Shown: in pieces, positions 25,378 through 33,814 of the stretch
Layout of the letters: the number at the start of each line of letters is the position of its first letter
How positions within the stretch are numbered: the first letter of the stretch is position 1
Origin: Candidatus Phytoplasma ziziphi
Lineage (GTDB): Bacteria; Bacillota_I; Bacilli_A; Acholeplasmatales; Acholeplasmataceae
Reading direction: 5' to 3'
Assembly: GCF_003640545.1 (NCBI RefSeq)
Contig: NZ_CP025121.1
Span: 124,001 to 188,000, forward strand
DNA: 64,000 nt
Program-made: the position numbers and the translations under genes
The notes under the pieces: generated by a model
What the model was told of the DNA's origin: nothing
Databases searched by the model: none
What the model saw: only the letters and a program-made list of their open reading frames with translations

Positions 25378-26716
25378 ATGTCTAAAGTAATTAAAATTCC
25401 CTGTATCTAAAAAATTAATAATTATGTTATTAATTATTAATTTCAATTTTGTCCTTTCCATCAATGCTCATTCTTCTTTTTTTCATAATCAAAACGAAAC
25501 CAAAATTAAATTAGCGGATTACCAAACCCTCCAACAAGAATGGTTAACCTTCCAACCTAAAATGAAAAGGTATGATATCAGCGTTTTATCCAAAGAAAGT
25601 ATCCCTGAAATCCTAAAATATTTCAACATTGAATTTGATGAACGTGATTTACCAGAACCTGCCTACAATGATTATGCCGAAGGTTACTTCTGGTGGTTCC
25701 TAAAAGATCCTCCTTCAGGACTATTGGGTGTCTATTTTAAACCCCGCTCTAATCCCTTTAATATTAAATATCCTGCTGCAGACAAAAAACACACCTTAGA
25801 AGACCTTTTAAAATACGAAATCGCTATCGAAGAAGCTTTCGTATTTTGGGATGCTCAACAAAAAACTCAGGAAGAAAAGTGCAATGTGCAATTAATCAAC
25901 ATCAATCTCTTTGTTGATCAAAGTAAAGAAGAAGCGATTAATAATTACTTAATCCAACAGAAAATCATCCAAAAACCCAAACTAATTAAATTAGGTTGTT
26001 ATAACCCCACTCCTAACACTGGTTTGGTTGTTCCTTTCCCTTTAGGTGGATTTCTAAGTTTTGAATTTGAGGCTATTTATTTCGATGATGGAATTCGCCT
26101 CCTCCCCCAACTAACTTATACCATTGAAGATTTGCTGAAATTATCAAATGGTGCTAAAAATGTTTATCTTTTCACTTTTAGCACCCAAAAAAGAATTAAA
26201 AGCATCGAATTACCTGATGCTATTGATCCTTACCAAGCCATTCGAACATGGAAAAGAGATAATAATTTATTTGATTATGAAGGTGAATTTATACGCCAAA
26301 CTGATAGCATGAAAGTGGTATTGTCAGCATCTCCAAATAGAAAAGAGACTATATCGTGTGAACTTCTCCAACTTAAAAATATTTTTGAAACCGAAAAGGA
26401 AAAATTTATTATTTCTTGTAAAGATGAAAAAGTAAAATTGCGTATTTTCAATAATTATAGTTCTGAATATATTAATTGGTTAAGGCAATGTTATATTAAA
26501 CCTGGCATTTATTATACAGGCGACGAAGTCCGAGATAAATTTGGACGTTTTTGCAAAACCATTTATGATGAAAATGGTAACACCCATTATTATCAATATG
26601 TTTCGGGATTTTTCTTTGATAATTGGTATATTGACGGCAATGAATGCGCTCGCACATATTACCATTTTTTAGATACTACACCACCACCCAAAAAACCAGA
26701 TATCCTCGATTCTTAA
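25378..26716 (+). CDS. Secreted protein with two SAP05-like modules and a C-terminal domain, +1 frameshift near the start
   Basis: A start with an ideal TAGGAGG (ATG 25378) opens only MSKVIKIPCI and a UAA at 25408. One base further on, the +1 frame is open from 25391 to 26716 (about 436 codons after the shift) and supplies KKLIIMLLIINFNFVLSINA, completing a signal peptide. Module 1: LKDPPSGLLGVYFKPR ... TLEDLLKYEIAIEEAFVFW. Module 2: AIYFDDGIRLLP ... IEDLLKLSNGAKNVYLF. A third domain (about residues 330-445) ends with KPGIYYTGDEVRDKFGR and FDNWYIDGNEC. An in-frame ATG at 25424 would lose the basic start of the signal. The paralogue at 38133 has the same shift. The modules resemble SAP05, an effector that links plant transcription factors to RPN10. 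Confidence 0.68.
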
Positions 26717-26726
26717 TTAAAATATC

Positions 26727-26760
26727 ATCCAAAGACCCTTCACAAGGATCTTTTTTATTA
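26727..26760 (+). terminator. Rho-independent terminator
   Basis: AAAGACCCTT and AAGGATCTTTT pair imperfectly around a short loop, with a following T-run. Confidence 0.6.
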
Positions 26761-26793
26761 CCCAATACTTAAAAAAGAAAGGAACCATTAAAT

Positions 26794-27000
26794 ATGTTCA
26801 TTAAAAAAATATTACCATCTTTATCCATTAACATCATTATCTCTATTTTATTAACACCTTTAATTTTTATTAATTATTTAATCAAATTCTATCTTTTTAC
26901 TTACCAATTAAGCATCCAAAGATTAAAGAAAGGTATCGTAGTTAGATTTTATCAATATCTAACCACTATTAAAACTAATAATCATGTGGAACCGCATTAA
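26794..27000 (+). CDS. Small PMU membrane protein (68 aa)
   Basis: One or two hydrophobic segments (about residues 8-40) followed by a basic end with IQRLKKGIVVRFYQYLTT. The homologue at 39590 has IRQLKQGIVVQFYQYLTT. AAAGGAA lies upstream. It overlaps the next small gene by 17 bases in both units, so the pair is translated together. Function unknown. Confidence 0.65.
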   Translation: MFIKKILPSLSINIIISILLTPLIFINYLIKFYLFTYQLSIQRLKKGIVVRFYQYLTTIKTNNHVEPH

Positions 27001-27223
27001 TACTTGGTTAACAAAATTAAATAATTGGTTTGTTGCTATAAGTAATTGTTTTTTTAATAATCAAAACCAATGGCTTAATTTAGTTTTATTAACCATTATT
27101 TTATTATTTTTACCTCATCTCTTATGTTTAATTGATTTTCTTTTTAAATTTTTACATTATATAATTAAATTTATTTATTATTTAGGCCAATATATCATCT
27201 CATTATTTAAGAAAGAAAAATAA
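26984..27223 (+). CDS. Small PMU membrane protein (79 aa)
   Basis: Two hydrophobic segments (about residues 35-75) after an amphipathic start (MWNRINTWLTKLNNWF). Homologous to 39792 (MLNLFNTWLTKLNNIL). It sits inside the same tight cluster, overlapping the 68-residue gene and ending just before the YqaJ-like gene. Function unknown. Confidence 0.65.
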   Translation: MWNRINTWLTKLNNWFVAISNCFFNNQNQWLNLVLLTIILLFLPHLLCLIDFLFKFLHYIIKFIYYLGQYIISLFKKEK

Positions 27224-27225
27224 CC

Positions 27226-27855
27226 ATGCAAATCACATTATCCCAACGCACCAAAGAATGGTACCAACATCGAAAAAAATATATTAACGCTTCCGAAATC
27301 GGCAGTATCACAGGTAATGATAAATTCCGTTCTTTAGAACAATTAGTCCATGACAAACTCTTTGACACTACTTTCACAAGCAACAAATACACCGAACACG
27401 GAAATAAAACCGAACCAATCGCTCGCGCTTTCTTTGAAAAAACAACTCAATTAACTTATCCTGATACCATCTTTACGGATGACAAAGAAAAAATTTTTTC
27501 TGCCTCACTTGATGATTATAATGCTAAAACCAACACTCTCTTAGAAATTAAATGTCCTTATGTGGATGAAAACAATAACATCTCCTCCACTTGGAATGGC
27601 TTCTTTTTCCACCAAGAAGTCCCTATTAACTACTGGGCTCAAGTTCAATGTCAATTATATTGCAGTCAAACTAAATTTGCTTATTTTTTAGTTTATTTTA
27701 ATGATAATGATTATCATGTAGTTAGAATTTACTTAGATAATAATTTTATTACCAAAATGATTCAAGATAGCAAACGATATTTAGAACTTTTATCAAAAAC
27801 TAAACAAGAATTATCACAAACAACTTATTTAAAACGATTAAGTAAATTTAAATAA
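27226..27855 (+). CDS. YqaJ-like exonuclease/recombinase
   Basis: A 209-residue protein of the YqaJ/lambda-exonuclease family (PD-(D/E)XK fold). Visible motifs: WYQHRKKYINASEIGSITG, EHGNKTEPIARAFF (Glu), SASLDDY (Asp), LEIKCP (Glu-x-Lys catalytic motif) and AQVQCQLYC. Such enzymes resect double-stranded DNA ends for phage-type recombination. It precedes tmk and the dnaB region in both units; copies are at 40049 and 49769. Translation likely coupled to the small gene ending three bases upstream. Confidence 0.82.
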   Translation: MQITLSQRTKEWYQHRKKYINASEIGSITGNDKFRSLEQLVHDKLFDTTFTSNKYTEHGNKTEPIARAFFEKTTQLTYPDTIFTDDKEKIFSASLDDYNAKTNTLLEIKCPYVDENNNISSTWNGFFFHQEVPINYWAQVQCQLYCSQTKFAYFLVYFNDNDYHVVRIYLDNNFITKMIQDSKRYLELLSKTKQELSQTTYLKRLSKFK

Positions 27856-27870
27856 TAATTAAAAAACCCT

Positions 27871-27899
27871 AAGACCTTCAAATCGAAGGTCTTTTTTTA
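27871..27899 (+). terminator. Rho-independent terminator
   Basis: AAGACCTTC and GAAGGTCTT with a short loop and a T-run. Confidence 0.8.
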
Positions 27900-27930
27900 T
27901 ACCCAAAATCTAAATTAAAAGGAGAAAAAA

Positions 27931-28563
27931 ATGAAATTAATAGTTTTTGAAGGCTTAGATGGCAGTGGTAAAACAACTTTAATTCAAAAAATTAGAAAAC
28001 AATTAGAAAAACAAGGTCAAGAAGTAATTACTCTACAAGGGTTAGGAAGTTCCTCCATCGGCCAACCTCTTCGTGATATCTTTTTAACTAATGCCCAATT
28101 AAAACCATTAACTCGCTATTTATTGAGTTTTGCTAATATGCAACAAATCCAAGAAGAGGAAATAAAACCACATTTAGAAACTAATAAAATCATTTTAATA
28201 GATAGATGGTTAGGTTCTAACTTTGCCTATCAAGCTTATCCTCGCAACATTGATAAAAATTATCAGCTTTTTAATTTACTTAATAAACAATTTATTAAAC
28301 CAGATATGACTGTTTATCTCAAAATCAAACCACAATTAGGTTTAGAACGCAAACAAAACCAAAAAGATCATAAATTAGACGTCATAGAAACTCATCCTTT
28401 ATCATACTTTCGCCAAGTAAGCCAAGGATATGAATTATTCTTAGAAATAAAAAACCTCGGCCACAAATTAATCTTAAAAGAGATGAATAGCAAAACAACA
28501 TTAACTAACCAAAATCAAATAATCAAACAAATAGGAGCACTATCAAATGGCGATCATAACTAA
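27931..28563 (+). CDS. tmk: Thymidylate kinase
   Basis: A 210-residue dTMP kinase, which makes dTDP for DNA synthesis. P-loop FEGLDGSGKTTLIQK at the start, DR motif in LIDRWLGSNFAYQ, and a lid segment ERKQNQKDHKLDVIE. Multiple tmk copies are a hallmark of PMUs. AAAGGAG precedes the ATG. The last 17 bases overlap the next small gene. The copy at 40768 differs in much of its length but shares the last residues. Confidence 0.9.
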   Translation: MKLIVFEGLDGSGKTTLIQKIRKQLEKQGQEVITLQGLGSSSIGQPLRDIFLTNAQLKPLTRYLLSFANMQQIQEEEIKPHLETNKIILIDRWLGSNFAYQAYPRNIDKNYQLFNLLNKQFIKPDMTVYLKIKPQLGLERKQNQKDHKLDVIETHPLSYFRQVSQGYELFLEIKNLGHKLILKEMNSKTTLTNQNQIIKQIGALSNGDHN

Positions 28564-28696
28564 AAAAATCTGCCAAAATGGCAATACTTACATCTATTTT
28601 TCTAATGGAAAAATCAAAACCATTCATAAAGATGGCATCATTACCTGGAAAACAAAAAGAATTTTTAAAACTAAAAAAACCAACAAAAGACCTTAA
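28547..28696 (+). CDS. Conserved 49-residue PMU protein overlapping tmk
   Basis: ATG 28547 follows TAGGAG and overlaps the end of tmk. The peptide (MAIITKKICQNGNTYIYFSN, then GKIKTIHKDGIITWKTKRIF and a Lys-rich end) is repeated with one amino-acid change at 41390. The conserved start, ribosome binding site and overlap in both units support a real gene. The basic beta-hairpin-like layout could bind nucleic acid; unproven. Confidence 0.65.
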   Translation: MAIITKKICQNGNTYIYFSNGKIKTIHKDGIITWKTKRIFKTKKTNKRP

Positions 28697-28712
28697 TTTA
28701 AAGGTTTTTTTA
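28685..28712 (+). terminator. Terminator overlapping the end of the 49-residue gene
   Basis: AAAAGACCTT, AATTT and AAGGTTTTTTT form a short hairpin with T-run. The same is at 41528. Confidence 0.6.
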
Positions 28713-28732
28713 TTTAAAGAAAGGAATATCAA

Positions 28733-29356
28733 ATGTTAAATAACCAAGATTTTTTTAATATTCAACAATTTAATACTAATATCCAAACTGTGGAAATCTT
28801 AAAATGTTTTTTTAAAAAAACTACCTTTAATCTTTCTGTTGACAAGTATATGAAAACCAATTACCAACAATTAAACCATTATTTTAACCAAAATAACATC
28901 AACTCTCAAAGTCAAAAAGTCATTTGTGGTAAAATCAATGAATATTTAATTTTATTATACTTAAACAATAAAGGAATCACTAATTTATACCCTCAAGTAA
29001 ATTTATTTTTTATCCCTGACATTAAATTTGATTTAGTTTTATTTACTAAAAAGAAAAGAATCATCGCTTTTAATTTTAAAACATGTCTTCGTGAACGCTA
29101 TAAACAAGCCATGATAGAGGCCCAACAACTCAAAAAATTAGATACTCGTTTTGAGTTTTATTTATTAATCAACAACGAACCAGAAACTCAAAGACTAAAC
29201 AATAAAATCAACCAAGGAAAAATCCAAGGCATTAATCAAGTAATTAACTTATTTTCCAATTCAGCCAACAATTTCTTACAAAACTTAATTACCCGTCAAT
29301 TCATCCCTTTTTCTAACATCAACATCATTAAAAAAATAAAAAAGGAGTTAATATAA
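28733..29356 (+). CDS. PMU protein with possible PD-(D/E)XK nuclease-like core
   Basis: A 207-residue protein present in both units, with only the second-last residue changed (41577). I do not recognise a named family. The order GKINEYLILLYL (Glu), KFDLVLF (Asp) and IIAFNFKTC (N-x-K in place of E-x-K) suggests a restriction-endonuclease fold, perhaps inactive because the usual acidic residue is Asn. AAAGGAA precedes the ATG, and the dnaB start lies two bases after its stop, so the two are coupled. Confidence 0.5.
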   Translation: MLNNQDFFNIQQFNTNIQTVEILKCFFKKTTFNLSVDKYMKTNYQQLNHYFNQNNINSQSQKVICGKINEYLILLYLNNKGITNLYPQVNLFFIPDIKFDLVLFTKKKRIIAFNFKTCLRERYKQAMIEAQQLKKLDTRFEFYLLINNEPETQRLNNKINQGKIQGINQVINLFSNSANNFLQNLITRQFIPFSNINIIKKIKKELI

Positions 29357-30269
29357 AATGTTAACCAACGAACAAAAAGCGTTAAAACAAATCATTTCCT
29401 ATATGAACCAAAATAAAGCTGAACAATTAAGTTTTTATTTTCAGCTCATTGATCCACAATCTTTTTTAGATAAACAACATACAAAAATCTTTCAGGCCTT
29501 AAAATATTTAACTTTAGGAAAAATAACTAATCATCCCTTTGATAAAATAAAGTCTCAAAATGAGATAATCGAAGAATTACTCACCTATCTTCAAACCTAT
29601 TTCCCCCAAGATAACTTTACTAAAGAATCATTATCTTTTTTAAGTGATGATTTTAGTAAGGAAAATAACCTTAATTTCTTAGATAACTTAAAACATACCT
29701 ATACCCAAGAAAAACTGTTCCGACAACTCTTAAAAATTATTAGTCCTTCTTTTGAAAATAAAGATCCTTATCATAAGGATCTATACTATCAAGAAATCTT
29801 TGAAAAATTAAGAAAATTTATGTCCTTTATACCTCATTCCTCCGATAAGACTTTGTTAACTTTAAATCAAATGGTCTCTTATCATCCTGAATTTTTTGAA
29901 ACTGATAATCAATCAAAACAAAAAATTCAAGAAGAATATTACCGTTTATCAGAAACTTTCCGAGGTTTAAATCAAGCCACAAAAGGATTTAAAAAAGGCC
30001 AAATTATCACCATTGGGGGCTATACAGGTTTAGGAAAAACCACTTTTGTTTACAACCTTCTTTTAGATATCACTAAAACCAAACACCAAGAAACTCATCA
30101 TCATCCTCATCTCTTAGTTTTTTCTTATGAAATGACCTTAGAAGAAAATTTAAGTCGATTATTAGCCCACCAAACTCAAATTCCTCTAGATGTTATTTTA
30201 GATAAAAATTTGAAAGATTTAAACATCACACTACTCAAATACACGGAAAGGATTGAACTGTTCCAAAAC

Positions 30270-30284
30270 TTTAGACACTTTTTA
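30270..30284 (+). repeat. 15-bp direct repeat at the left edge of the complete PMU
   Basis: TTTAGACACTTTTTA is repeated in the same orientation at 47376-47390, about 17.1 kb away, just after the transposase at the other side. The left copy lies 15 bases after the point where dnaB homology ends. Confidence 0.5.
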
Positions 30285-30337
30285 TTTTTTAAAAATTCTT
30301 TAAGGCTAACTATTAAGTTAGTCTTTTTTTCTTTTCA

Positions 30338-30366
30338 AAGACTAAAAAATAATTTCCTATCTTTTC
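30338..30366 (+). repeat. Left inverted repeat of the complete PMU
   Basis: AAGACTAAAAA followed by ATAATTTCCTATCTTTTC. The reverse complement of 47416-47451 has the same two blocks separated by seven extra bases. 29 matching positions at 17 kb distance, in opposite orientation, at both ends of one gene cluster. Confidence 0.55.
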
Positions 30367-30392
30367 TAAAAATATTTTTAGAAAGGAATTAA

Positions 30393-30995
30393 ATGTTAAG
30401 AGAAAAATTATTTAAAGATTTTTTAAAAAGTAAAAAGAATTTAGAAATGCGTAATCAATTAATCGATTTACATTTGCCCTTAGTAAAAAAACTAGTTTCT
30501 AAATTTAAATATTACCCATGCGTACTTCAAAAAGATGATTTATACCAAGAAGGGGTTTTAGGATTAATCAAGGCTTTAGATAATTATGTAGATTTAGGTT
30601 ATGACTTTATCGCTTATGCGACACCAACTATCAAATCAGAAATCAGAGAATTAATAAGAAAAAGTCATTCACCTTCCGTTCCTCAAAAGATTCATAAAAC
30701 CAATAACCCTTCTTTTCAAGAAGAAAAACATATATGGCATTATCAAATCCTTAACCCTCATCAATTATGGTTAAAACAAATTCATCATGAAATTTTTTTA
30801 AAGAAGCTAAAAACCAAATTAAGTAAAAAGGATTTTAACGTCATTAGATTAAATTTTGGAATTCCTTTAGGAAATATCAACGAAGATTATCAACCTAGTT
30901 ATTCTAATCACGAAATATCCCAAATACTAAATTTAACCTTAAGACAAGTAGAAAATATTAAAAACATTGCTATCAAAAAATTAAAAAAACGTTAA
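30393..30995 (+). CDS. Sigma-70-like factor of the PMU (FliA/RpoF-type)
   Basis: A 200-residue sigma-like protein. Region 2: NQLIDLHLPLVKKLVSKF, then DDLYQEGVLGLIKALDNY and FIAYATPTIKSEIRELIRKS, as in SigF/SigB/FliA. Region 4-like helix-turn-helix: NHEISQILNLTLRQVENIKN. Region 3 is short. AAAGGAA precedes the ATG. First gene of the complete PMU, in the place usual for the PMU sigma gene. The related, more diverged protein is at 1335. It probably steers RNA polymerase to PMU promoters; no matching promoter is proven. Confidence 0.8.
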   Translation: MLREKLFKDFLKSKKNLEMRNQLIDLHLPLVKKLVSKFKYYPCVLQKDDLYQEGVLGLIKALDNYVDLGYDFIAYATPTIKSEIRELIRKSHSPSVPQKIHKTNNPSFQEEKHIWHYQILNPHQLWLKQIHHEIFLKKLKTKLSKKDFNVIRLNFGIPLGNINEDYQPSYSNHEISQILNLTLRQVENIKNIAIKKLKKR

Positions 30996-31054
30996 CCTTT
31001 CTCGTCCGTAATGACTTTAAACTAGTTATTCAAAACAATAAAAAAATAAAAACC

Positions 31055-31082
31055 AGATTACTTTCAAAGTAATCTTTTTTTG
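31055..31082 (+). terminator. Rho-independent terminator after the sigma gene
   Basis: AGATTACTTT and AAAGTAATCT form a ten-base-pair stem, followed by a T-run. Confidence 0.8.
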
Positions 31083-31227
31083 TATCAAAGCCCAACATAA
31101 AATTTTTGAAACAACAGTAATAAACGATTCCAACATCAACAAATCAGATAGTCTTAAATACATTTGTTTTCAAAAATTTTATCTATAAATAAATAAAAAA
31201 TATATCAAAAAGAAGGAAAAATAAAAT

Positions 31228-31560
31228 ATGTTAAATAAAGTTCAATTAATTGGTCGTATCACTCATGATCTTGACAAACAATATCTTAAGGTTAACAATG
31301 AACAAGTCCCTAAAATAGATTTTCAATTAGCGGTTAACCAAAACAAAGACAAAGTACAATATATTCCTTGTGTGGTTTTTAGAACCCAAGCTGACAACAT
31401 GAAAAAATACTTACATAAAGGATCTAAAATTTATCTAGAAGGGACATTATCTGTCCAAAAATACACCAACAACGAAGGTCAAAAGAAAACAAATACAAAA
31501 GTAATCGTACATAATGTCATCTTTTTAGACAATAAACCTCAAGAAACTTTACCTTTTTAA
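31228..31560 (+). CDS. ssb: Single-stranded DNA-binding protein
   Basis: A 110-residue OB-fold SSB: MLNKVQLIGRITHDLD, KIDFQLAVNQNK, YIPCVVFRTQADNMKKYLHK and GSKIYLEGTLSVQKYTNNEG. It coats single-stranded DNA during replication. The acidic tail of chromosomal SSBs (DDDIPF-like) is replaced by a short LPF end. AAGGAAAAA precedes the ATG. ssb is a standard PMU gene. A terminator follows. Confidence 0.9.
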   Translation: MLNKVQLIGRITHDLDKQYLKVNNEQVPKIDFQLAVNQNKDKVQYIPCVVFRTQADNMKKYLHKGSKIYLEGTLSVQKYTNNEGQKKTNTKVIVHNVIFLDNKPQETLPF

Positions 31561-31604
31561 AACAATAAATTCATAAAACTCAATAATAATCAAATAAACT
31601 TAAT

Positions 31605-31637
31605 AAAGACCTGAGCGTTAACTCAGGTCTTTTATTT
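31605..31637 (+). terminator. Rho-independent terminator after ssb
   Basis: AAAGACCTGAG and CTCAGGTCTTT form an 11-base-pair stem around CGTTAA. Confidence 0.85.
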
Positions 31638-31833
31638 TAAATCATTTAATTATTTTTAGTCAAAAAAATCTAAAAAATAATTAATGCAATTTAAAATTAA
31701 AATTAAAAAATTTATGATTTTTGATATATTAATAATTTATACATTTAACAAAAACCATCCAGTTCAAAAGTAATAGGTGATAAAAGAAAAAAATTTTTTT
31801 TATTATTTAAAAAAAAGGAGTTAATAAGGTCAA

Positions 31834-32103
31834 ATGACTAAAAAAATAACATATCTAGCCGACGGCAAATATATTCATCATTATATTCACGAATTTAATG
31901 ACAAAGGTCAAAAAATTAAAGAAATAACATATCAACCCGACGGCGAAACTATTCATTATATTTCCGAATTTAATGACAAAGGTCAAATGATTAAAGAAAT
32001 ATTTTATTGTATCGACGGCGAAACTATTGATTGTATTGAAGAATTTAATGACAAAGGTCGAATAATTAAAAAAATAATATATCGATATGAAAACAAAAAT
32101 TAA
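31834..32103 (+). CDS. DUF2963-like repeat protein
   Basis: An 89-residue protein made of three repeats of about 27 residues: EFNDKGQKIKEITYQPDGET, EFNDKGQMIKEIFYCIDGET and EFNDKGRIIKKIIYRYEN. This F/YN..G..IK...Y..DG pattern is that of DUF2963, a family almost limited to phytoplasmas and related to YD-type repeats. No signal peptide is visible here, and the frame overlaps the next gene by 17 bases. AAAGGAG lies upstream, near-identical to 18570-18589. Function unknown. Confidence 0.7.
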   Translation: MTKKITYLADGKYIHHYIHEFNDKGQKIKEITYQPDGETIHYISEFNDKGQMIKEIFYCIDGETIDCIEEFNDKGRIIKKIIYRYENKN

Positions 32104-32335
32104 TTATTTTGATAATATCATTTGTTTATTGATGGGGATGATAATCGCCATTTTCGTATATATTCAATTTATAGAAAAAACACCTGCTAATTCTAATATA
32201 GAAAATATACCTTCAAATTCTAATTTCCAAGAACCGATTACTATTTTCAAAGATAAAATTATTGAAAAAGAGATTATTAAAGAAATTGAAAAACCTGTTA
32301 TTCAAGACCAAGACATTAAAAGGTTCAAATTTTAG
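32087..32335 (+). CDS. Small membrane protein with KEIEKPV motif
   Basis: An 82-residue protein: TM at about residues 10-28, then a hydrophilic segment with IIEKEIIKEIEKPVIQD. The end resembles the repeated KEIEKPV/DKPV segments of the broken gene at 47484-48188, so it may be a shortened relative. It starts within the end of the DUF2963-like gene. Confidence 0.5.
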   Translation: MKTKINYFDNIICLLMGMIIAIFVYIQFIEKTPANSNIENIPSNSNFQEPITIFKDKIIEKEIIKEIEKPVIQDQDIKRFKF

Positions 32336-32533
32336 AAAAACTATAAAAAAATAAAAACAACAACTACCCATAATCTCACCAATAAAAACATCAATCAAGA
32401 AATCATTATTAAAAATTATGAGTAGAATTAAAATTTTTACCATCGTTTCACATCATTAAATTTTAAGCGAAACTCTATTTTAATTTAAATAACAATAATT
32501 TTCAAAAAAAATCAAAAAAGGAGAAACCCAAAA

Positions 32534-32824
32534 ATGACTAAAAAAGAATTAATTAAAAAAATCGCTTTATCCAACAAAACTTCTGCAACTAAAACAGAAG
32601 AATTTTATAACTCATTTGAGAACGCTCTAATTGAAGCTATCACATCCAACGAAGAAGTAATTTTATCCCCTCAAATTGGTAAATTCAAATTAAAAGCAAG
32701 AAAAGCATATGTAGGTAAAAACCCCAAAACAGGAAAAAAACTAGAAATACCTGCGAAAACCGTTGTCTCTTTCAAATTATCTAAAACCATTAAAGATAAA
32801 GTAAAAGATTTAACATTAGAATAA
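32534..32824 (+). CDS. himA: HU/IHF-family DNA-binding protein
   Basis: A 96-residue histone-like protein that bends DNA. MTKKELIKKIALSNKTSATK at the start, then IGKFKLKARKAYVGKNPKTGKKLEIPAK, which is the HU arm signature (GxF...R.ARxGRNPxTGxxIxIPA). AAAGGAGA precedes the ATG. Gene known as himA in PMU descriptions. Probably needed for origin architecture or recombination of the unit. Confidence 0.9.
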   Translation: MTKKELIKKIALSNKTSATKTEEFYNSFENALIEAITSNEEVILSPQIGKFKLKARKAYVGKNPKTGKKLEIPAKTVVSFKLSKTIKDKVKDLTLE

Positions 32825-32856
32825 ACCCATATCAACCAACAAAGGAGAAATTAAAT

Positions 32857-33135
32857 ATGAATAAAATCATTAAGAAAAAAACAAAACCCAATAATCACGA
32901 AACAAACCAAAACCAAGAAATAAAAACAATGACTAACCCCAAACAAGAAAATATAACTATTATCCCAATAAAAAAACGCAATTTATTAAAAAAAATAGCT
33001 TACATAACGATCATTTTACATTTTATTTTACAAGTCATTATTATTTACTACGATAATAAAATTCCCTGGTTAACAACAGGAATTAATAATTCTCTTGAAT
33101 TGATTAAATCTCTCATCCTAGGAGGAACTAAATAA
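32857..33135 (+). CDS. Hypothetical single-TM protein (92 aa)
   Basis: A Lys/Asn/Gln-rich cytoplasmic start (residues 1-46) and one hydrophobic helix (about 47-68), followed by a short tail. AAAGGAG lies upstream. It ends one base before the next start, so it is co-translated with the 205-residue membrane protein. Unrecognised. Confidence 0.55.
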   Translation: MNKIIKKKTKPNNHETNQNQEIKTMTNPKQENITIIPIKKRNLLKKIAYITIILHFILQVIIIYYDNKIPWLTTGINNSLELIKSLILGGTK

Positions 33136-33136
33136 T

Positions 33137-33754
33137 ATGAATAAAAACATAAAAAACAAAAATAAAATATTAACTATTATCACAATTATTATCGCTATCT
33201 TTTTCACTACCGCATCCATTTTCGCTTTAACTAATTACTTTTCTAAACAAAGAAAAGAAAAAATTCAATTAATGAACAATCTTCCTTTTTTCACTATTGA
33301 ACGAACTAAAGGAAATAACGAGGATAAAATTCTTATACCTCTTCCTATACCAAACTTCAAACCAAGCAAATATCAACATTTAATCGAAATGGAACATAAA
33401 GCTGTACTTAACACAAATGGAATAGAAATTGACGGTCCTTTATATTTAAAAATAACTTCTTCATATGATACTAAAACAACTTTTGAAAATCCGACAAATT
33501 TTTTTAATTTATCAATGAAAGTTAATAATAATGAATATGATGAATCTCAACGTCCTTTAATGGCTTTAAAAGAAGGAAATGGAACTATAACAATCCAAAT
33601 CGGTATCGAACAAAAAGAAATTATTAAAGAAACTATCGATGGAAAAAAACCTGAATTAGACTTAATTTTTGATTACGAATTAGTTGATTCTAAAGGCAAT
33701 TCTTTCAGTGGCGGCAATCAAACTATTAAAACCTCAATTGTTCAAACAGCTTAA
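33137..33754 (+). CDS. Conserved PMU single-pass membrane protein (205 aa)
   Basis: TM at about residues 12-34, then an external domain with PFFTIERTKGNNEDKILIPL, a middle segment TSSYDTKTTFENP and the end motif LIFDYELVDSKGNSFSGGN. Clear homologue of 3027 and of the broken 61575 copy. TAGGAGG precedes the start. A terminator (33769-33800) separates it from the AAA+ ATPase. Function unknown, likely a partner of the ATPase because the pair is kept together in both units. Confidence 0.7.
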   Translation: MNKNIKNKNKILTIITIIIAIFFTTASIFALTNYFSKQRKEKIQLMNNLPFFTIERTKGNNEDKILIPLPIPNFKPSKYQHLIEMEHKAVLNTNGIEIDGPLYLKITSSYDTKTTFENPTNFFNLSMKVNNNEYDESQRPLMALKEGNGTITIQIGIEQKEIIKETIDGKKPELDLIFDYELVDSKGNSFSGGNQTIKTSIVQTA

Positions 33755-33768
33755 TTGATTAATAAAGA

Positions 33769-33800
33769 CCAAGTTTTTCTTGGTCTTTTTTTTATGAGAA
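33769..33800 (+). terminator. Rho-independent terminator
   Basis: AAAGACCAAG and CTTGGTCTTT form a ten-base-pair stem followed by TTTTT. It lies inside the longest possible reading frame of the next gene and thus argues for its later start at 33815. Confidence 0.85.
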
Positions 33801-33814
33801 AGGAAAATAACCGA

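Larger units (their letters stand above)
29358..30392 (+). pseudogene. dnaB: Replicative helicase DnaB, truncated
   Basis: The first 299 residues match the intact dnaB at 42202, including Walker A GGYTGLGKT and EMTLEENLSRLLAHQ. After LLKYTERI (about 30255) homology stops abruptly and 45 unrelated residues follow up to a stop just before the sigma gene. The missing part holds Walker B and the DNA-binding motifs H3 and H4, so the helicase cannot work. The breakpoint is the left edge of the neighbouring complete PMU. A long tract including its 5' half is almost identical to the intact copy. Confidence 0.85.
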
